14,770 nucleotides of DNA from Streptosporangiaceae bacterium (GCA_030045295.1 JASIGD010000215.1:1-14770); one strand, 5' to 3'. Positions 1-7,289 are shown, counted from the first letter of the stretch. The notes: generated from the letters alone by a model not told the origin. Made by a program: numbers and translations.

Positions 1-328
1 GTCCAGGCAGGCGGTCGACCGGCTGCTCGCCGCCGTGGGCGTGGCGCCTCCGGTGCTGTCGGAATTCGAGGGCATGTCCACGATCGTGAGCCTGGTGGCG
101 CGCGGGATCGGCATCGCCATCCTGCCGCGGCTGGCTGTCGCGGCCGCAGAGCGCCGAGTGGCGGTACGCGACCTGCCGCACGGCCTCGACCTAGCCCGGG
201 ACGTCCACGCGGTGGCGCGTACGGCCAGCGTGCGCAGGCCGTCGGTGGCGGTGATCCTGACCGCGCTGCGCGCCGCGGCCAAGGCCATGCCGGCCCGGGC
301 CGCCAGCGGCGCCCGGGCGCCGACCTAA
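1..328 (+). CDS. LysR-type transcriptional regulator, C-terminal fragment (5' end outside window)
   Basis: An open frame enters from the left edge (reading from base 2) and stops with TAA at 326-328, leaving about 108 codons. The stretch FEGMSTIVSLVARGIGIAIL followed by P matches the second half of the LysR substrate-binding domain, where a turn plus 'lVaaGlGvallP' precedes the last strands. The Ala/Arg-rich tail that follows is typical of high-GC homologues. The N-terminal helix-turn-helix lies outside the window, so the target and effector cannot be inferred. The gene runs in the same direction as dapE, 9 nt upstream of it, but nothing shows that it regulates dapE. The family call is fairly secure; a different periplasmic-binding-fold regulator is the alternative. 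Confidence 0.7.
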   Translation, partial: SRQAVDRLLAAVGVAPPVLSEFEGMSTIVSLVARGIGIAILPRLAVAAAERRVAVRDLPHGLDLARDVHAVARTASVRRPSVAVILTALRAAAKAMPARAASGARAPT

Positions 329-331
329 GCT
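326..331 (+). promoter_or_regulatory. Candidate -10 element (TAAGCT) of a leaderless dapE transcript
   Basis: TAAGCT fits the actinobacterial -10 pattern TAnnnT and ends 6 nt before the dapE GTG. The LysR stop codon TAA is its first half. No Shine-Dalgarno sequence precedes the GTG, which agrees with leaderless initiation. No convincing -35 is visible at the expected distance. Confidence 0.35.
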
Positions 332-337
332 GGCCCG

Positions 338-2356
338 GTGGACCTGGACCTGGATCTTGACGGCGCGGCGCTGACCGCGCAACTTGTTGACATTCCCTCG
401 GTCAGCGGCGAAGAAGGCCCGCTGACGGACGCGATCGAGGCCGCGCTGCGCCTGCTGCCGCACCTGGACGTCCGCCGCGACGGCCACGCGATCGTGGCGC
501 GGACCGAACTCGGGCGGCCGGAACGGGTGGTCCTGGCCGGGCACGTCGACACGGTGCCGCTGGCCGGCAACGTTCCCTCGCGCTCCGAGGGATCCCGCCT
601 CTACGGCTGCGGCACCTCGGACATGAAATCCGGAGTAGCGGTGCAACTGCGGCTGGCCGCGCACCTCACCTCGCCCGTCCGGGACGTTACGTACGTCTTC
701 TACGACTGCGAGGAGGTCGCCGCCGAACGCAACGGGCTGCTGCGGCTCAGCCGGCACAGCCCGGAACTGCTCACCGGCGACTTCGCGGTCCTGATGGAGC
801 CCAGCTCCGGCGAGATCGAGGGAGGATGCCAGGGCACGCTGCGCGCCGAGATCACCGCCGCGGGCCAGCGGGCGCACACCGCGCGCTCGTGGATGGGGCG
901 TAACGCGATCCACGAGGCGCGCGACATCCTCGACGTGCTGCGCGCGTACACGCCCAGGGAGCCCGAAGTCGACGGGCTGCGCTACCACGAGGGCCTGAAC
1001 GCGGTCGGCATCCGCGGCGGCGTCGCGGGCAACGTGGTCCCCGACGAGTGCGTGGTGACGGTCAACTACAGGTTCGCGCCGGACCGGGACGCGGCGCAGG
1101 CGGAAGATTTCGTGCGGTCACTGTTCCGGGCCTGGCCGGTCACGATGCTCGACGTGGCCGAGGGGGCCCGGCCGGGTCTCGGGCACCCCGCCGCGGCCGC
1201 GTTCGCGGCGGCGGTCGGCGGAACCCCCCGCGCCAAGCTCGGCTGGACCGACGTCGCCCGGTTCGCCGCGCTCGGCGTCCCGGCGGTGAACTACGGCCCC
1301 GGCATCTCGGAGATCGCGCATACGGCCGGCGAATACGTGCAGACCGGCCAGATCGCCGAGTGCGAAGCCCGGCTGCGCGCGTGGCTGGCGGGCGCCGCGC
1401 CGTTACCTGGCCGGGCCGGTGCCCAGCGTCATGGCCGCCGTGTGCCTGGCGCCGCCGGTGTCCTCCCAGCTGACCGACACGACATCACCGGGGTGGTACC
1501 TGGCCGTGATGCCGGTCAGCGAGCCCGGGGTCGTGACGGCCGTGCCGTTGACGGCGGTGATGACGTCGCCGGCCGCCAGGCCCTGGGCGTCCGCCGCCGT
1601 CCCGCACAAGATACCGACGATAAGCGCGCCGGTGCCGGCCGGCGCGATGGTCCCCGGCACCGCGGGTTCCTGGCCCGCGCTCACGCAGCCCGACCCGTTC
1701 CCGCCGCCGAACCGGGGAACTCCGCGGCCGTTGCCCAACTGCTGTTCGTCGGCGGCCTGCTGCTGCGGGCTGGCGCTGCCGCTCTGCGCGACCTCCACGC
1801 CGAGGAAGCCGGGTACTCCGATGTACACCGAAGAGCTGGCCTGTCCGCGCGCGATCTGACCGGCGATGGCCAGCGCGCTGTCGATCGGGATGGCAAAGCC
1901 GATCGTCCCCCCGGACTGCCCGTATTGATCCGAGGTGTTCGCGGCGGTGACCATCCCGATGACCTGCCCGGCGTTGTCGGCCAGCGCGCCGCCCGAGTCG
2001 CCCTGCTGGATCTGGGCGTTGGTCTGCAGCATGTGATTGAGGTCCTCGATCGTGTCCGATCCTTCGTCGCTGGCCTGGATCGAGCGGTTCAGCGCGTCGA
2101 TGACGCCCGCGGCGGGCGTCACGCCGCCGCGCCCCTCGGCGTTCCCCAGCGCGAGGACCGCGGTGCCGACCTTGACCTGCGACGAGTTGCCGAACCTGAC
2201 GGTGGCCAGGCCCGAGGCGCCGTCGAGCTGGAGCAGCGCGACGTCGTCGGTGCTGTCGTAGCCCACCACCCGTGCCTGGTAGGTGCGGCCCGAGTCAGCC
2301 AGCGACGCGGTGACCGAGGTGGCCCCGTCGATCACGTGGTTGTTGGTCAGCACTAG
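338..2356 (+). CDS. dapE: Succinyl-diaminopimelate desuccinylase (M20 family), with no stop at its normal end
   Basis: DapE removes succinate from N-succinyl-L,L-diaminopimelate in the cytoplasm, giving diaminopimelate for lysine and peptidoglycan. The first ~355 residues form a complete M20 di-zinc peptidase: GHVDTVP at 68-74 (metal His69, bridging-type Asp71), SDMKSG with Asp95, catalytic/metal Glu125-Glu126 in YDCEE, Glu154 in MEPSSG, His180 in the lid domain (RAHTARSW), and the final metal His328 in EIAHTAGEY. Actinobacterial DapE usually ends after 'LRAWLAG', here residue 352. This frame has no stop there and continues to 2356 (672 codons), with the last ~317 codons antisense to the convergent protease gene. 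Codon 356 is TTA, exactly opposite the protease's TAA stop. The extra tail looks like non-functional antisense sequence. Either the stop was lost by mutation or sequencing error, or the protein carries a long junk tail. The function call is firm for 338 to about 1402; the true 3' end is uncertain. Confidence 0.75.
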   Translation: MDLDLDLDGAALTAQLVDIPSVSGEEGPLTDAIEAALRLLPHLDVRRDGHAIVARTELGRPERVVLAGHVDTVPLAGNVPSRSEGSRLYGCGTSDMKSGVAVQLRLAAHLTSPVRDVTYVFYDCEEVAAERNGLLRLSRHSPELLTGDFAVLMEPSSGEIEGGCQGTLRAEITAAGQRAHTARSWMGRNAIHEARDILDVLRAYTPREPEVDGLRYHEGLNAVGIRGGVAGNVVPDECVVTVNYRFAPDRDAAQAEDFVRSLFRAWPVTMLDVAEGARPGLGHPAAAAFAAAVGGTPRAKLGWTDVARFAALGVPAVNYGPGISEIAHTAGEYVQTGQIAECEARLRAWLAGAAPLPGRAGAQRHGRRVPGAAGVLPADRHDITGVVPGRDAGQRARGRDGRAVDGGDDVAGRQALGVRRRPAQDTDDKRAGAGRRDGPRHRGFLARAHAARPVPAAEPGNSAAVAQLLFVGGLLLRAGAAALRDLHAEEAGYSDVHRRAGLSARDLTGDGQRAVDRDGKADRPPGLPVLIRGVRGGDHPDDLPGVVGQRAARVALLDLGVGLQHVIEVLDRVRSFVAGLDRAVQRVDDARGGRHAAAPLGVPQREDRGADLDLRRVAEPDGGQARGAVELEQRDVVGAVVAHHPCLVGAARVSQRRGDRGGPVDHVVVGQH

Positions 2357-2968
2357 CCCCGAGGCGGACAGGATCATCCCGGTGCCCTCGGCCGTCTCGC
2401 TGTCGTACTTGAGCGTGGCGGTGATGTCGACCAGGCCCGGCTTGACCTTGTTCACGACCGCCGTCTGGTTGAGCGATGATGAGGACCCGCTGCCCGCCGC
2501 GTTGTTGCGCGGCGCCGGGACCGCGTTGGAGATGCCGGCCGAGGAGCCCGCGTCATGGTGGGCCAACGCGACGGTGACCCCCGCGCCGATCCCGGCCGCC
2601 AGCGCGGCGATGGCGACGTAGACCAGGAAATGCCCGCCGCGCCGGGAACGCCGCGGTGGCGGCGGGATCGGAGGTCCCCACTGGCCCCGGTCCCCGTAAC
2701 CACCGTGACCGGCCGGGCCTGGGTAGCTCCCGTAGCCGCCATCGTCGTCGTATCCCTGGTCGTCGGCCTGGCCGGGATAGCCGAGCGGATAAGGGTCCCG
2801 GCGATAGCCGTCCGCGTCGGTGGGGCTGCCGAAGGCGATGGTGTCCTGATCGTCGTCTTCCGGCCGGGGAGCCGCGCCTGCCCCGCCCGCGTCGCGCGGT
2901 GCCCAGGGGCCGGCGTACTCCGGCGGCGGCCAGTCGCTCCCGCTGTCGCTCTCGTTCTCGCGCATCAT
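1403..2968 (-). CDS. Membrane-anchored HtrA/DegP-type trypsin-like serine protease with C-terminal PDZ domain
   Basis: This is a 521-residue envelope quality-control protease of the actinobacterial HtrA/PepD type. A Pro/Gly/Tyr/Asp-rich, probably disordered cytoplasmic segment (1-112) precedes one membrane helix (about 113-137). The protease domain (about 170-375) has the full triad: His211 in TNNHVIDG, Asp242 in TDDVALLQ, Ser325 in GDSGGAL. A PDZ domain follows (about 440-517) after a Gln/Gly/Ser-rich linker. Cys428 and Cys455 flank the start of the PDZ and could form a disulfide outside the cell. The start is ATG at 2968 or the adjacent ATG at 2965; GAGGGCGAGG lies directly upstream and favours the second ATG for spacing. 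The stop at 1403-1405 lies inside the extended dapE frame of the opposite strand. Substrates are unknown. Family identity is secure. Confidence 0.9.
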   Translation of the reverse strand: MMRENESDSGSDWPPPEYAGPWAPRDAGGAGAAPRPEDDDQDTIAFGSPTDADGYRRDPYPLGYPGQADDQGYDDDGGYGSYPGPAGHGGYGDRGQWGPPIPPPPRRSRRGGHFLVYVAIAALAAGIGAGVTVALAHHDAGSSAGISNAVPAPRNNAAGSGSSSSLNQTAVVNKVKPGLVDITATLKYDSETAEGTGMILSASGLVLTNNHVIDGATSVTASLADSGRTYQARVVGYDSTDDVALLQLDGASGLATVRFGNSSQVKVGTAVLALGNAEGRGGVTPAAGVIDALNRSIQASDEGSDTIEDLNHMLQTNAQIQQGDSGGALADNAGQVIGMVTAANTSDQYGQSGGTIGFAIPIDSALAIAGQIARGQASSSVYIGVPGFLGVEVAQSGSASPQQQAADEQQLGNGRGVPRFGGGNGSGCVSAGQEPAVPGTIAPAGTGALIVGILCGTAADAQGLAAGDVITAVNGTAVTTPGSLTGITARYHPGDVVSVSWEDTGGARHTAAMTLGTGPAR

Positions 2969-2987
2969 CCTCGCCCTCGACCAGACC

Positions 2988-3006
2988 AGGGTATGTCCCG
3001 ATCGGG
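2988..3006. promoter_or_regulatory. Perfect 10-bp palindrome CCCGATCGGG next to a candidate htrA -10
   Basis: The palindrome occupies 2997-3006 in the 102-bp gap between the divergent protease and lipoprotein genes. On the minus strand TACCCT (2993 down to 2988) fits TAnnnT, which would place the palindrome in the spacer between -10 and -35 of the protease promoter, a classic operator position. No -35 match is convincing. A ten-base GC-rich palindrome can arise by chance in this DNA, so this is tentative. Confidence 0.3.
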
Positions 3007-3033
3007 TGTGCCGGCTCGCTTCCCGCGGGGGGA

Positions 3034-3063
3034 TTGCCGCCTCGCCGAGCCGTGGGCCAGACT
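3034..3063 (+). promoter_or_regulatory. Candidate promoter TTGCCG-N18-CAGACT for a leaderless transcript
   Basis: TTGCCG at 3034-3039 matches four of six bases of the -35 consensus. CAGACT at 3058-3063 is a near match to the actinobacterial -10. The -10 ends 7 nt before the GTG start at 3071, and no Shine-Dalgarno sequence lies in between, so transcript and coding region would begin together. Confidence 0.35.
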
Positions 3064-3070
3064 GGGCGCC

Positions 3071-3928
3071 GTGCGCTGGAGCCGGTGGCGCAGCTACGCC
3101 GCGACAATGGCGACCGGGGTTGTGCTGGCGGCGGTGGTAACCGGGTGCTCAAGCCAGCCCGCGGTGGCCCGGGGTTCGGCGAGCTCGTGCTTCCAGGTCG
3201 CCCTGGCCGCGATCCAGCGTCACGTCACGGTGAGCGCGGTTCCGGCCGCCTGCCAGGGACTGAGCCAGCTCGAGGTGAACGTAGCGGTCCACCGGGCGCT
3301 GCAGGCCGAGGCGGCCGGAGTCGCCGGGAAGGTCCGGCAGCGCCAGCTCATCGGCCGCGACAGCCGGTACGTGGCCGACTTGATCCGCGCCGTCCCCGCG
3401 CCCGGCCAGCCTGCGGCGGCGGCTCCCCCGTCACGCCCGCCCAGCCGGGCCGCGCTCAGCCTCGCGGCGCTGGTCGCCTGGCTGGTCACCGCCGGCCTGG
3501 GAGCGTCGATGATGGCCCGGTGGATCACCCGCACCCGGCGGCGCGGCGCGCGGCCGGGCCACCGGCGGGGGCCAGTGCTGAACTTCACCCACTTCGGGCT
3601 GGCCCTCACCGGCCTGGTGATCTGGATCATCTACCTGGTCACCGGCGTCACCGGCCTGGCCTGGGCCGGCTGCGGGCTGCTGGTCGCGGTGGCGAGCCTG
3701 GGCATGGCCCTGGTCTTCCTCACCCCGGCCTCCAGCGCGACCGCCTCCCCTAGCCCGGCCGCTTCCCCGAGCCCGGCCACCTCCCCGGTCACCGCCGCAG
3801 CCGCGGCCCGGCGCGGGGATGACCGGCCACCCGTCGGGCGTCCACCCATCCCCGTCATCGCCGCGCACATCATCGCCGCCTGCACCACCATCCTGCTCGC
3901 CGTGCTCGCCGCCACCGGCTCCGGGTAA
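3071..3928 (+). CDS. Putative lipoprotein with four C-terminal membrane helices, function unknown
   Basis: This 285-residue protein begins MRWSRWRSYA, a basic n-region, then a hydrophobic stretch ending in lipobox VTGC with Cys26 as the likely lipidated residue. An extracytoplasmic segment (27-125) contains Cys40 and Cys61, possibly a disulfide. Helices follow at about 128-149, 172-191, 195-217 and 260-281. A Pro/Ser/Ala-rich linker (218-259) separates the last two. His174 at the start of helix 2 and His266 in helix 4 are potential cofactor ligands, but this is a guess. GTG 3071 was chosen because it gives a normal signal peptide and lies 7 nt after a -10-like element. In-frame ATG 2993 would make the signal too long and ATG 3107 would remove the basic residues. 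The gene is divergent from htrA. I do not recognise a named family. Confidence 0.65.
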   Translation: MRWSRWRSYAATMATGVVLAAVVTGCSSQPAVARGSASSCFQVALAAIQRHVTVSAVPAACQGLSQLEVNVAVHRALQAEAAGVAGKVRQRQLIGRDSRYVADLIRAVPAPGQPAAAAPPSRPPSRAALSLAALVAWLVTAGLGASMMARWITRTRRRGARPGHRRGPVLNFTHFGLALTGLVIWIIYLVTGVTGLAWAGCGLLVAVASLGMALVFLTPASSATASPSPAASPSPATSPVTAAAAARRGDDRPPVGRPPIPVIAAHIIAACTTILLAVLAATGSG

Positions 3929-3997
3929 GTCACCGCCGTGAGGCAAATCACGCACCTGCGCGGTGCCCGCGCGCGCCGCGGGTGGATTATCCCGAAT

Positions 3998-4046
3998 AGC
4001 GTGGTACGCTGCGTCAAAGACGCGATATGACGTGAACATCGCACGT
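3998..4046 (+). promoter_or_regulatory. Candidate -10 (TACGCT) and two short inverted repeats upstream of the small membrane protein gene
   Basis: TACGCT at 4005-4010 fits TAnnnT and lies inside the inverted repeat AGCGT-ggt-ACGCT (3998-4010). A second dyad, ACGTG-aacatcg-CACGT, occupies 4030-4046, between the putative start site and the ribosome-binding site. No clear -35 is present. The arrangement could be a promoter with an operator, but arms of five bases are weak evidence. Confidence 0.25.
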
Positions 4047-4069
4047 GGTGCTTGAAGGGCAGGGACTCG

Positions 4070-4528
4070 ATGTCCGCACCGACTCACAATGAGCAGGATC
4101 TCTCCCGGCGCGAGGAGATGTCGGTTTCCGGCGCGGCCATGTCGTCGGCGCCGTGGACCGCCGCCGCGGCGACCGGCGGGGTCGTCGCGGTCGCTGACCT
4201 GGGGCTGCACCTCATCCACGCCAGCTTCGGCGTAGGCGCCCTGAGCGGGTCGCTGGCGCTGGGCGCGGTGGCGTTCTTCGTCGTCGCCGCGGCCGGTGCG
4301 CTGTGGCGGGCCAAGCCGAGCCGTGCCATCCGCTGGGCCAGGGCTCACCCGTGGCGCTTCGCCATCCTGCCCGCGATCGCCTGCGCCGCCGTCGCGCTGG
4401 TCCTGTCGGTCGTCACCGGCGGCGGAATGATCGACGGGGTGCTGAGCGGCCTTTGGCACGGCGGCGCCGTGTACGGCCTGACTGGGGCGGCCGGCCTGGC
4501 CAGCAAGTCGAGGAAGCCGGCCAGCTAG
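4070..4528 (+). CDS. Small multi-pass membrane protein, function unknown
   Basis: This is a 152-residue protein of unrecognised family. A short polar N-terminus (1-27) is followed by about four hydrophobic segments (28-48, 56-79, 96-117, 120-143) and a basic C-terminus (SKSRKPAS). His47 and His50 (LHLIH) lie within or next to the first helix, and His130 precedes the last. The ATG at 4070 is preceded at a workable distance by AAGGGCAGGG. An in-frame TTG at 4052 would add six residues but overlaps that purine tract. The TAG stop shares the four bases CTAG (4525-4528) with the stop of the convergent thioredoxin gene. No function can be assigned. Confidence 0.65.
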   Translation: MSAPTHNEQDLSRREEMSVSGAAMSSAPWTAAAATGGVVAVADLGLHLIHASFGVGALSGSLALGAVAFFVVAAAGALWRAKPSRAIRWARAHPWRFAILPAIACAAVALVLSVVTGGGMIDGVLSGLWHGGAVYGLTGAAGLASKSRKPAS

Positions 4529-5133
4529 GCGGCGCTTGCTGACCGGTTTCCGGTGGCCAGGGCGATGCCATGGTGGATGTCGGCGAGCGTAAGCGCGCCG
4601 AAGACGCGATCGACGACCTGGTGCCTGGCGTTGAGGAAAAAGGTTTGCGGCAGCGCGGCGACGCCGTAGGCGGATGCGGCGATGATCCCGGGATCCCAGC
4701 CCACCGGATAGGTGACGCCATGGTCACGGGTGAACGACAGCGCGTTGGCCACGACGTCGTTCTCGTCCAGCCCGACGAGTGCGACCTTGCCGTGCTCGGA
4801 TCGGTAGAAGCTGGCTAGCAGCGGGGTTTCCTGCTTGCACGGGTCGCACCAGGACGCGAAGAAGTTCAAGATAAGCGGTTTGCCGCGGTAGTCGGCGAGC
4901 GAGACCCGCTGCCCGGAATGGCCGAGTACGGGGAGGCTGAACGCCGGCGCCACGGGGTCGGCGGCCGGCTTGGCCGAGCCCGCGGCGCCCGAGCCCAGGC
5001 CGACCAGGACGATTGCGACCAGCGACGCCGCGACGCACAGCGCGACGATTCCGGTGGCGAGCTTGTGCGTACGTGCCGTTCGCCGCATCTCGCCGATGGC
5101 GCCCGCCCACGTCCGCTGTCCCATACCGGTCAC
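4525..5133 (-). CDS. TlpA/ResA-like membrane-anchored thioredoxin
   Basis: This 202-residue protein is an extracytoplasmic thiol-disulfide oxidoreductase of the TlpA/ResA/AhpC-TSA-like group. One N-terminal helix (about 25-46) anchors it, and the thioredoxin fold covers about 60-195. The redox motif is WCDPC (Cys96, Cys99) in FFASWCDPCKQETP, and the cis-proline is Pro162 in ALPQTFFLN. Such proteins reduce apo-cytochrome c or CuA cysteines; given the oxidase operon about 4 kb away, CuA or cytochrome maturation is a reasonable inference only. GTG at 5133 overlaps the kinase TGA as GTGA, a coupling arrangement that supports this start; ATG at 5124 is the alternative. It is the last gene of the regulator-kinase-thioredoxin operon and ends convergently in the shared CTAG. 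Confidence 0.85.
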   Translation of the reverse strand: MTGMGQRTWAGAIGEMRRTARTHKLATGIVALCVAASLVAIVLVGLGSGAAGSAKPAADPVAPAFSLPVLGHSGQRVSLADYRGKPLILNFFASWCDPCKQETPLLASFYRSEHGKVALVGLDENDVVANALSFTRDHGVTYPVGWDPGIIAASAYGVAALPQTFFLNARHQVVDRVFGALTLADIHHGIALATGNRSASAA

Positions 5134-6332
5134 GGCTTTCGTGCGAGTTCGTCGTCGGCGGCGTCCGCCCGGATCGGCGCCGACGACGGGAGCGCCAGCG
5201 GTCCCGTAGGCCCGGGCAGCCGCAGCTCGAACTCGCTGCCCCGGCCGGGGCGGCTGCGCACCAGGACCTCCCCGCCGTGCGCGCGCGCTACCGCCTGGAC
5301 CAGCGCCAGTCCCAGGCCGGTCCCGCTGGGGTGGTTGCCGTCACCACTGCGGAACCTGTCGAACACGTGCGGCACCAGGTCGGCCGGGATGCCCTGGCCG
5401 CCGTCGGCCACGAACACGCGGACCGGCATGCCGTATTCGCCCGCCACGACCGACAACCTTATGACATCGCCGTCACCGGTGTGCCGCACCGCGTTCTCCA
5501 TTAGCGCGTCGATGGCCAGGCCCAGCCTCTCCCGGTCCGCCTGCACGGTGGCCTTGTCCAGCCGGCCGAGCTGCCAGCGGCGATTGACGGTAGGCCGCCA
5601 CCTGCGCAAGGTTTCCACGATGAAGGTGTCCAGCGCGACCGGCTCGAGGCGCAGGAACTCCGGGCCCTCGGCGGCCGCGATGACCAGCAGCCGCTCCGCG
5701 ATCCGGCGCAGCCGGTTCAGCTCGCCGAGCACCACCTGGATGTCGTTCCCCTCCGGCCGGCCCGCCAGGTCGCCGGCCAGCAGTTCGGCGTGCCCCATCG
5801 CGATGGTGATCGGCGTGCGGAGCTGATGCGAGGCGTCCTGCAGGAACCTGCGCTGCATGGTGAGCAGCCGGGCGTTCTGCTCACCGACCAGGCGGGACTC
5901 CTGCTCGGCGGCCAGCTTACGCCGCGCGTGCCAGGCCACAGCGACGAACAGGGCCGCCATCAGCGGGACCTCGCTCAGCTCGGCGGCCGGTTCTGAGCCG
6001 CGGACGACGGCCAGGCCGGTACCCGCGGCGGTCGCCGCCATGACCAGGCCCAGCACCCAGAGCGTGGGTCCGAGCGCCCAGATGCGGAACCCGTACAGCA
6101 GCGTGAAGCTGATCCAGATCAAGTGGAAGGGGATTGCCTCCCAGCCGGGATAGGCCAGCAGGAGGATCAGGTTGATCGCGGAGAAGACCGCCCACGCGGC
6201 GTCGAGCAACCCGGGCCGGAACGGCCAGCTGAGCCCGATGGCGGACCTGCTCAGCCTGACGGCGGACCGGCCGAGCCCGGAGATGCGGTCGGCGCTCCCG
6301 TCGTCAGTAGTCGGCGAGCTGATAGCCTTCAC
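5130..6332 (-). CDS. Membrane sensor histidine kinase
   Basis: This 400-residue kinase has four predicted helices (about 42-62, 66-82, 89-110, 121-135) with very short loops, so it probably senses something in or at the membrane rather than through a large external domain. A DHp domain follows with phospho-acceptor His169 in DASHQLRTP. The ATPase domain has Asn280 (ENAVRHT), the G1 box DGGQGIP (310-316), the F-box region HVFDRF and the G2 box GTGLGLAL (337-344). The GTG start at 6332 overlaps the response regulator gene by 29 nt, and the TGA end overlaps the thioredoxin GTG by 4 nt. The stimulus cannot be read from sequence. The linkage to a thioredoxin and a CtaG-like gene suggests a redox, respiratory or copper cue, which is inference. 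Confidence 0.9.
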   Translation of the reverse strand: MKAISSPTTDDGSADRISGLGRSAVRLSRSAIGLSWPFRPGLLDAAWAVFSAINLILLLAYPGWEAIPFHLIWISFTLLYGFRIWALGPTLWVLGLVMAATAAGTGLAVVRGSEPAAELSEVPLMAALFVAVAWHARRKLAAEQESRLVGEQNARLLTMQRRFLQDASHQLRTPITIAMGHAELLAGDLAGRPEGNDIQVVLGELNRLRRIAERLLVIAAAEGPEFLRLEPVALDTFIVETLRRWRPTVNRRWQLGRLDKATVQADRERLGLAIDALMENAVRHTGDGDVIRLSVVAGEYGMPVRVFVADGGQGIPADLVPHVFDRFRSGDGNHPSGTGLGLALVQAVARAHGGEVLVRSRPGRGSEFELRLPGPTGPLALPSSAPIRADAADDELARKP

Positions 6333-7050
6333 CGCGAATCGTCTTGATCAGGTCGAAGCCCAGCTTCGACCGCAAGCGCCGCACGCATACGTCGACCACG
6401 TTGGAGCCGGGGTCGAAGTCGTAGCCCCACACGGTAGCGAGCAGCGTTCCCTTGGATACCGACTGGCCTGCGTGTTCGGTCAGCTCCCTGAGCAGCAGGA
6501 ATTCGAGCCGCGTCAGCGGCACCGGGCCGTTCCCGATGTCCGCGACGAGCCGCCCGACGTCCAGGACCAGCGCTCCGGCCGCGATCACCTCGCCGCCTGC
6601 CGGGGCCGCGTTGGGCCGAGCCGCGTCCTCGCGGGGATGCGCGTCCACGCGCAGCCTGACCCGGGCCAGGAGCTCGGCCAGCGAGAAGGGCTTGGTCAGG
6701 TAGTCCTGGGCGCCCCGCTCCAGGCAGCCGACCTTGGTCGCCACATCGGCCAGGCAGGACAGCACGATGACCGCCTGGTCCTGCCGGTCGCTCAGCAGGC
6801 GATCCAGGAACTCCCGGCCCTCCAGGTCCGGCATGACCAGGTCGAGGATGATCAGGTCGAAGTGATCGGCCAGCGCCTGCCGCAGCCCCGTCGCTCCGGT
6901 GCTCGCGAACTCCGTCACGTACCCGGCGGCGGTCAGAGCCCGGCCGATGAAGGAGCGGATCTGGGGTTCGTCATCGACGATGAGGATGCGTTTCGCGGTC
7001 CGGTCCGGCCCCGGGTTTACCGCAGTCCGCGCCGCTCCGTCGTGCGACAT
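6304..7050 (-). CDS. OmpR/PhoB-family response regulator
   Basis: This 248-residue two-domain regulator is the likely partner of the adjacent kinase. The receiver domain (about 20-135) has acidic pair Asp26-Asp27 (IVDDEP), phospho-acceptor Asp70 (LDLVMPDLEG), Ser98 at the switch position and Lys120 (LTKPF). The winged-helix effector domain (about 150-248) shows LTRLEFLLLRELTEHAG, then VWGYDF and VVDVCVRRLRSKLG, followed by IRGEGYQL, all standard for OmpR-type DNA binding. ATG at 7050 is preceded by GAGG about 10 nt upstream. It is first in a three-gene operon and divergent from the CtaG-like gene across 239 bp, so it may control both directions; no repeated binding half-site stood out there. 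Confidence 0.92.
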   Translation of the reverse strand: MSHDGAARTAVNPGPDRTAKRILIVDDEPQIRSFIGRALTAAGYVTEFASTGATGLRQALADHFDLIILDLVMPDLEGREFLDRLLSDRQDQAVIVLSCLADVATKVGCLERGAQDYLTKPFSLAELLARVRLRVDAHPREDAARPNAAPAGGEVIAAGALVLDVGRLVADIGNGPVPLTRLEFLLLRELTEHAGQSVSKGTLLATVWGYDFDPGSNVVDVCVRRLRSKLGFDLIKTIRGEGYQLADY

Positions 7051-7289
7051 ATGCCCGCTACCTCGGTCCGTGTCGTGCGGCCTCGGGCGGCAGGCCTTCC
7101 GCGACGGGGCCAGAGCAGTACAGTCCTCCCCAAAGGCGATCGTGCCCGTGATACCGGGCTCGGGTCAAGCGGCAGGTCAGGGTGGCGGGCATTGTTACGG
7201 CCCTGTCACACAATCGGTTGCAATTCTTACCTGGCGGCATCGGGCCACCCCTGGCCTTCAAGCGGAGCCCTGGGTTAGCTTGTCGTCTC
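7051..7289. promoter_or_regulatory. Divergent intergenic region between the response regulator and the CtaG-like gene
   Basis: This 239-bp stretch must carry promoters for both divergent units. On the plus strand TAGCTT (7276-7281) fits TAnnnT and ends 8 nt before the ATG at 7290, with no Shine-Dalgarno sequence, suggesting a leaderless transcript; its -35 is not convincing. An AT-richer patch (about 7191-7230, containing TTGTTA and TTGCAATTC) stands out against the GC-rich surroundings. It could hold a regulator site or the minus-strand promoter. No clear direct repeat or palindrome was found. Confidence 0.3.

Noticed and set aside
191..988. 265-codon minus-strand frame opposite dapE
   Set aside because: Arg/Val/Gly-rich shadow with no domain; the plus strand carries clear M20 peptidase motifs.
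2656..3753. 365-codon plus-strand frame across the htrA promoter region
   Set aside because: Arg/Gly/Pro-rich composition typical of an off-frame; it crosses the htrA start and ignores the lipoprotein signal in the neighbouring frame.
3431..4459. 342-codon minus-strand frame across the lipoprotein and small membrane protein genes
   Set aside because: Low-complexity Gly/Arg/Asp-rich shadow spanning two plausible plus-strand genes.
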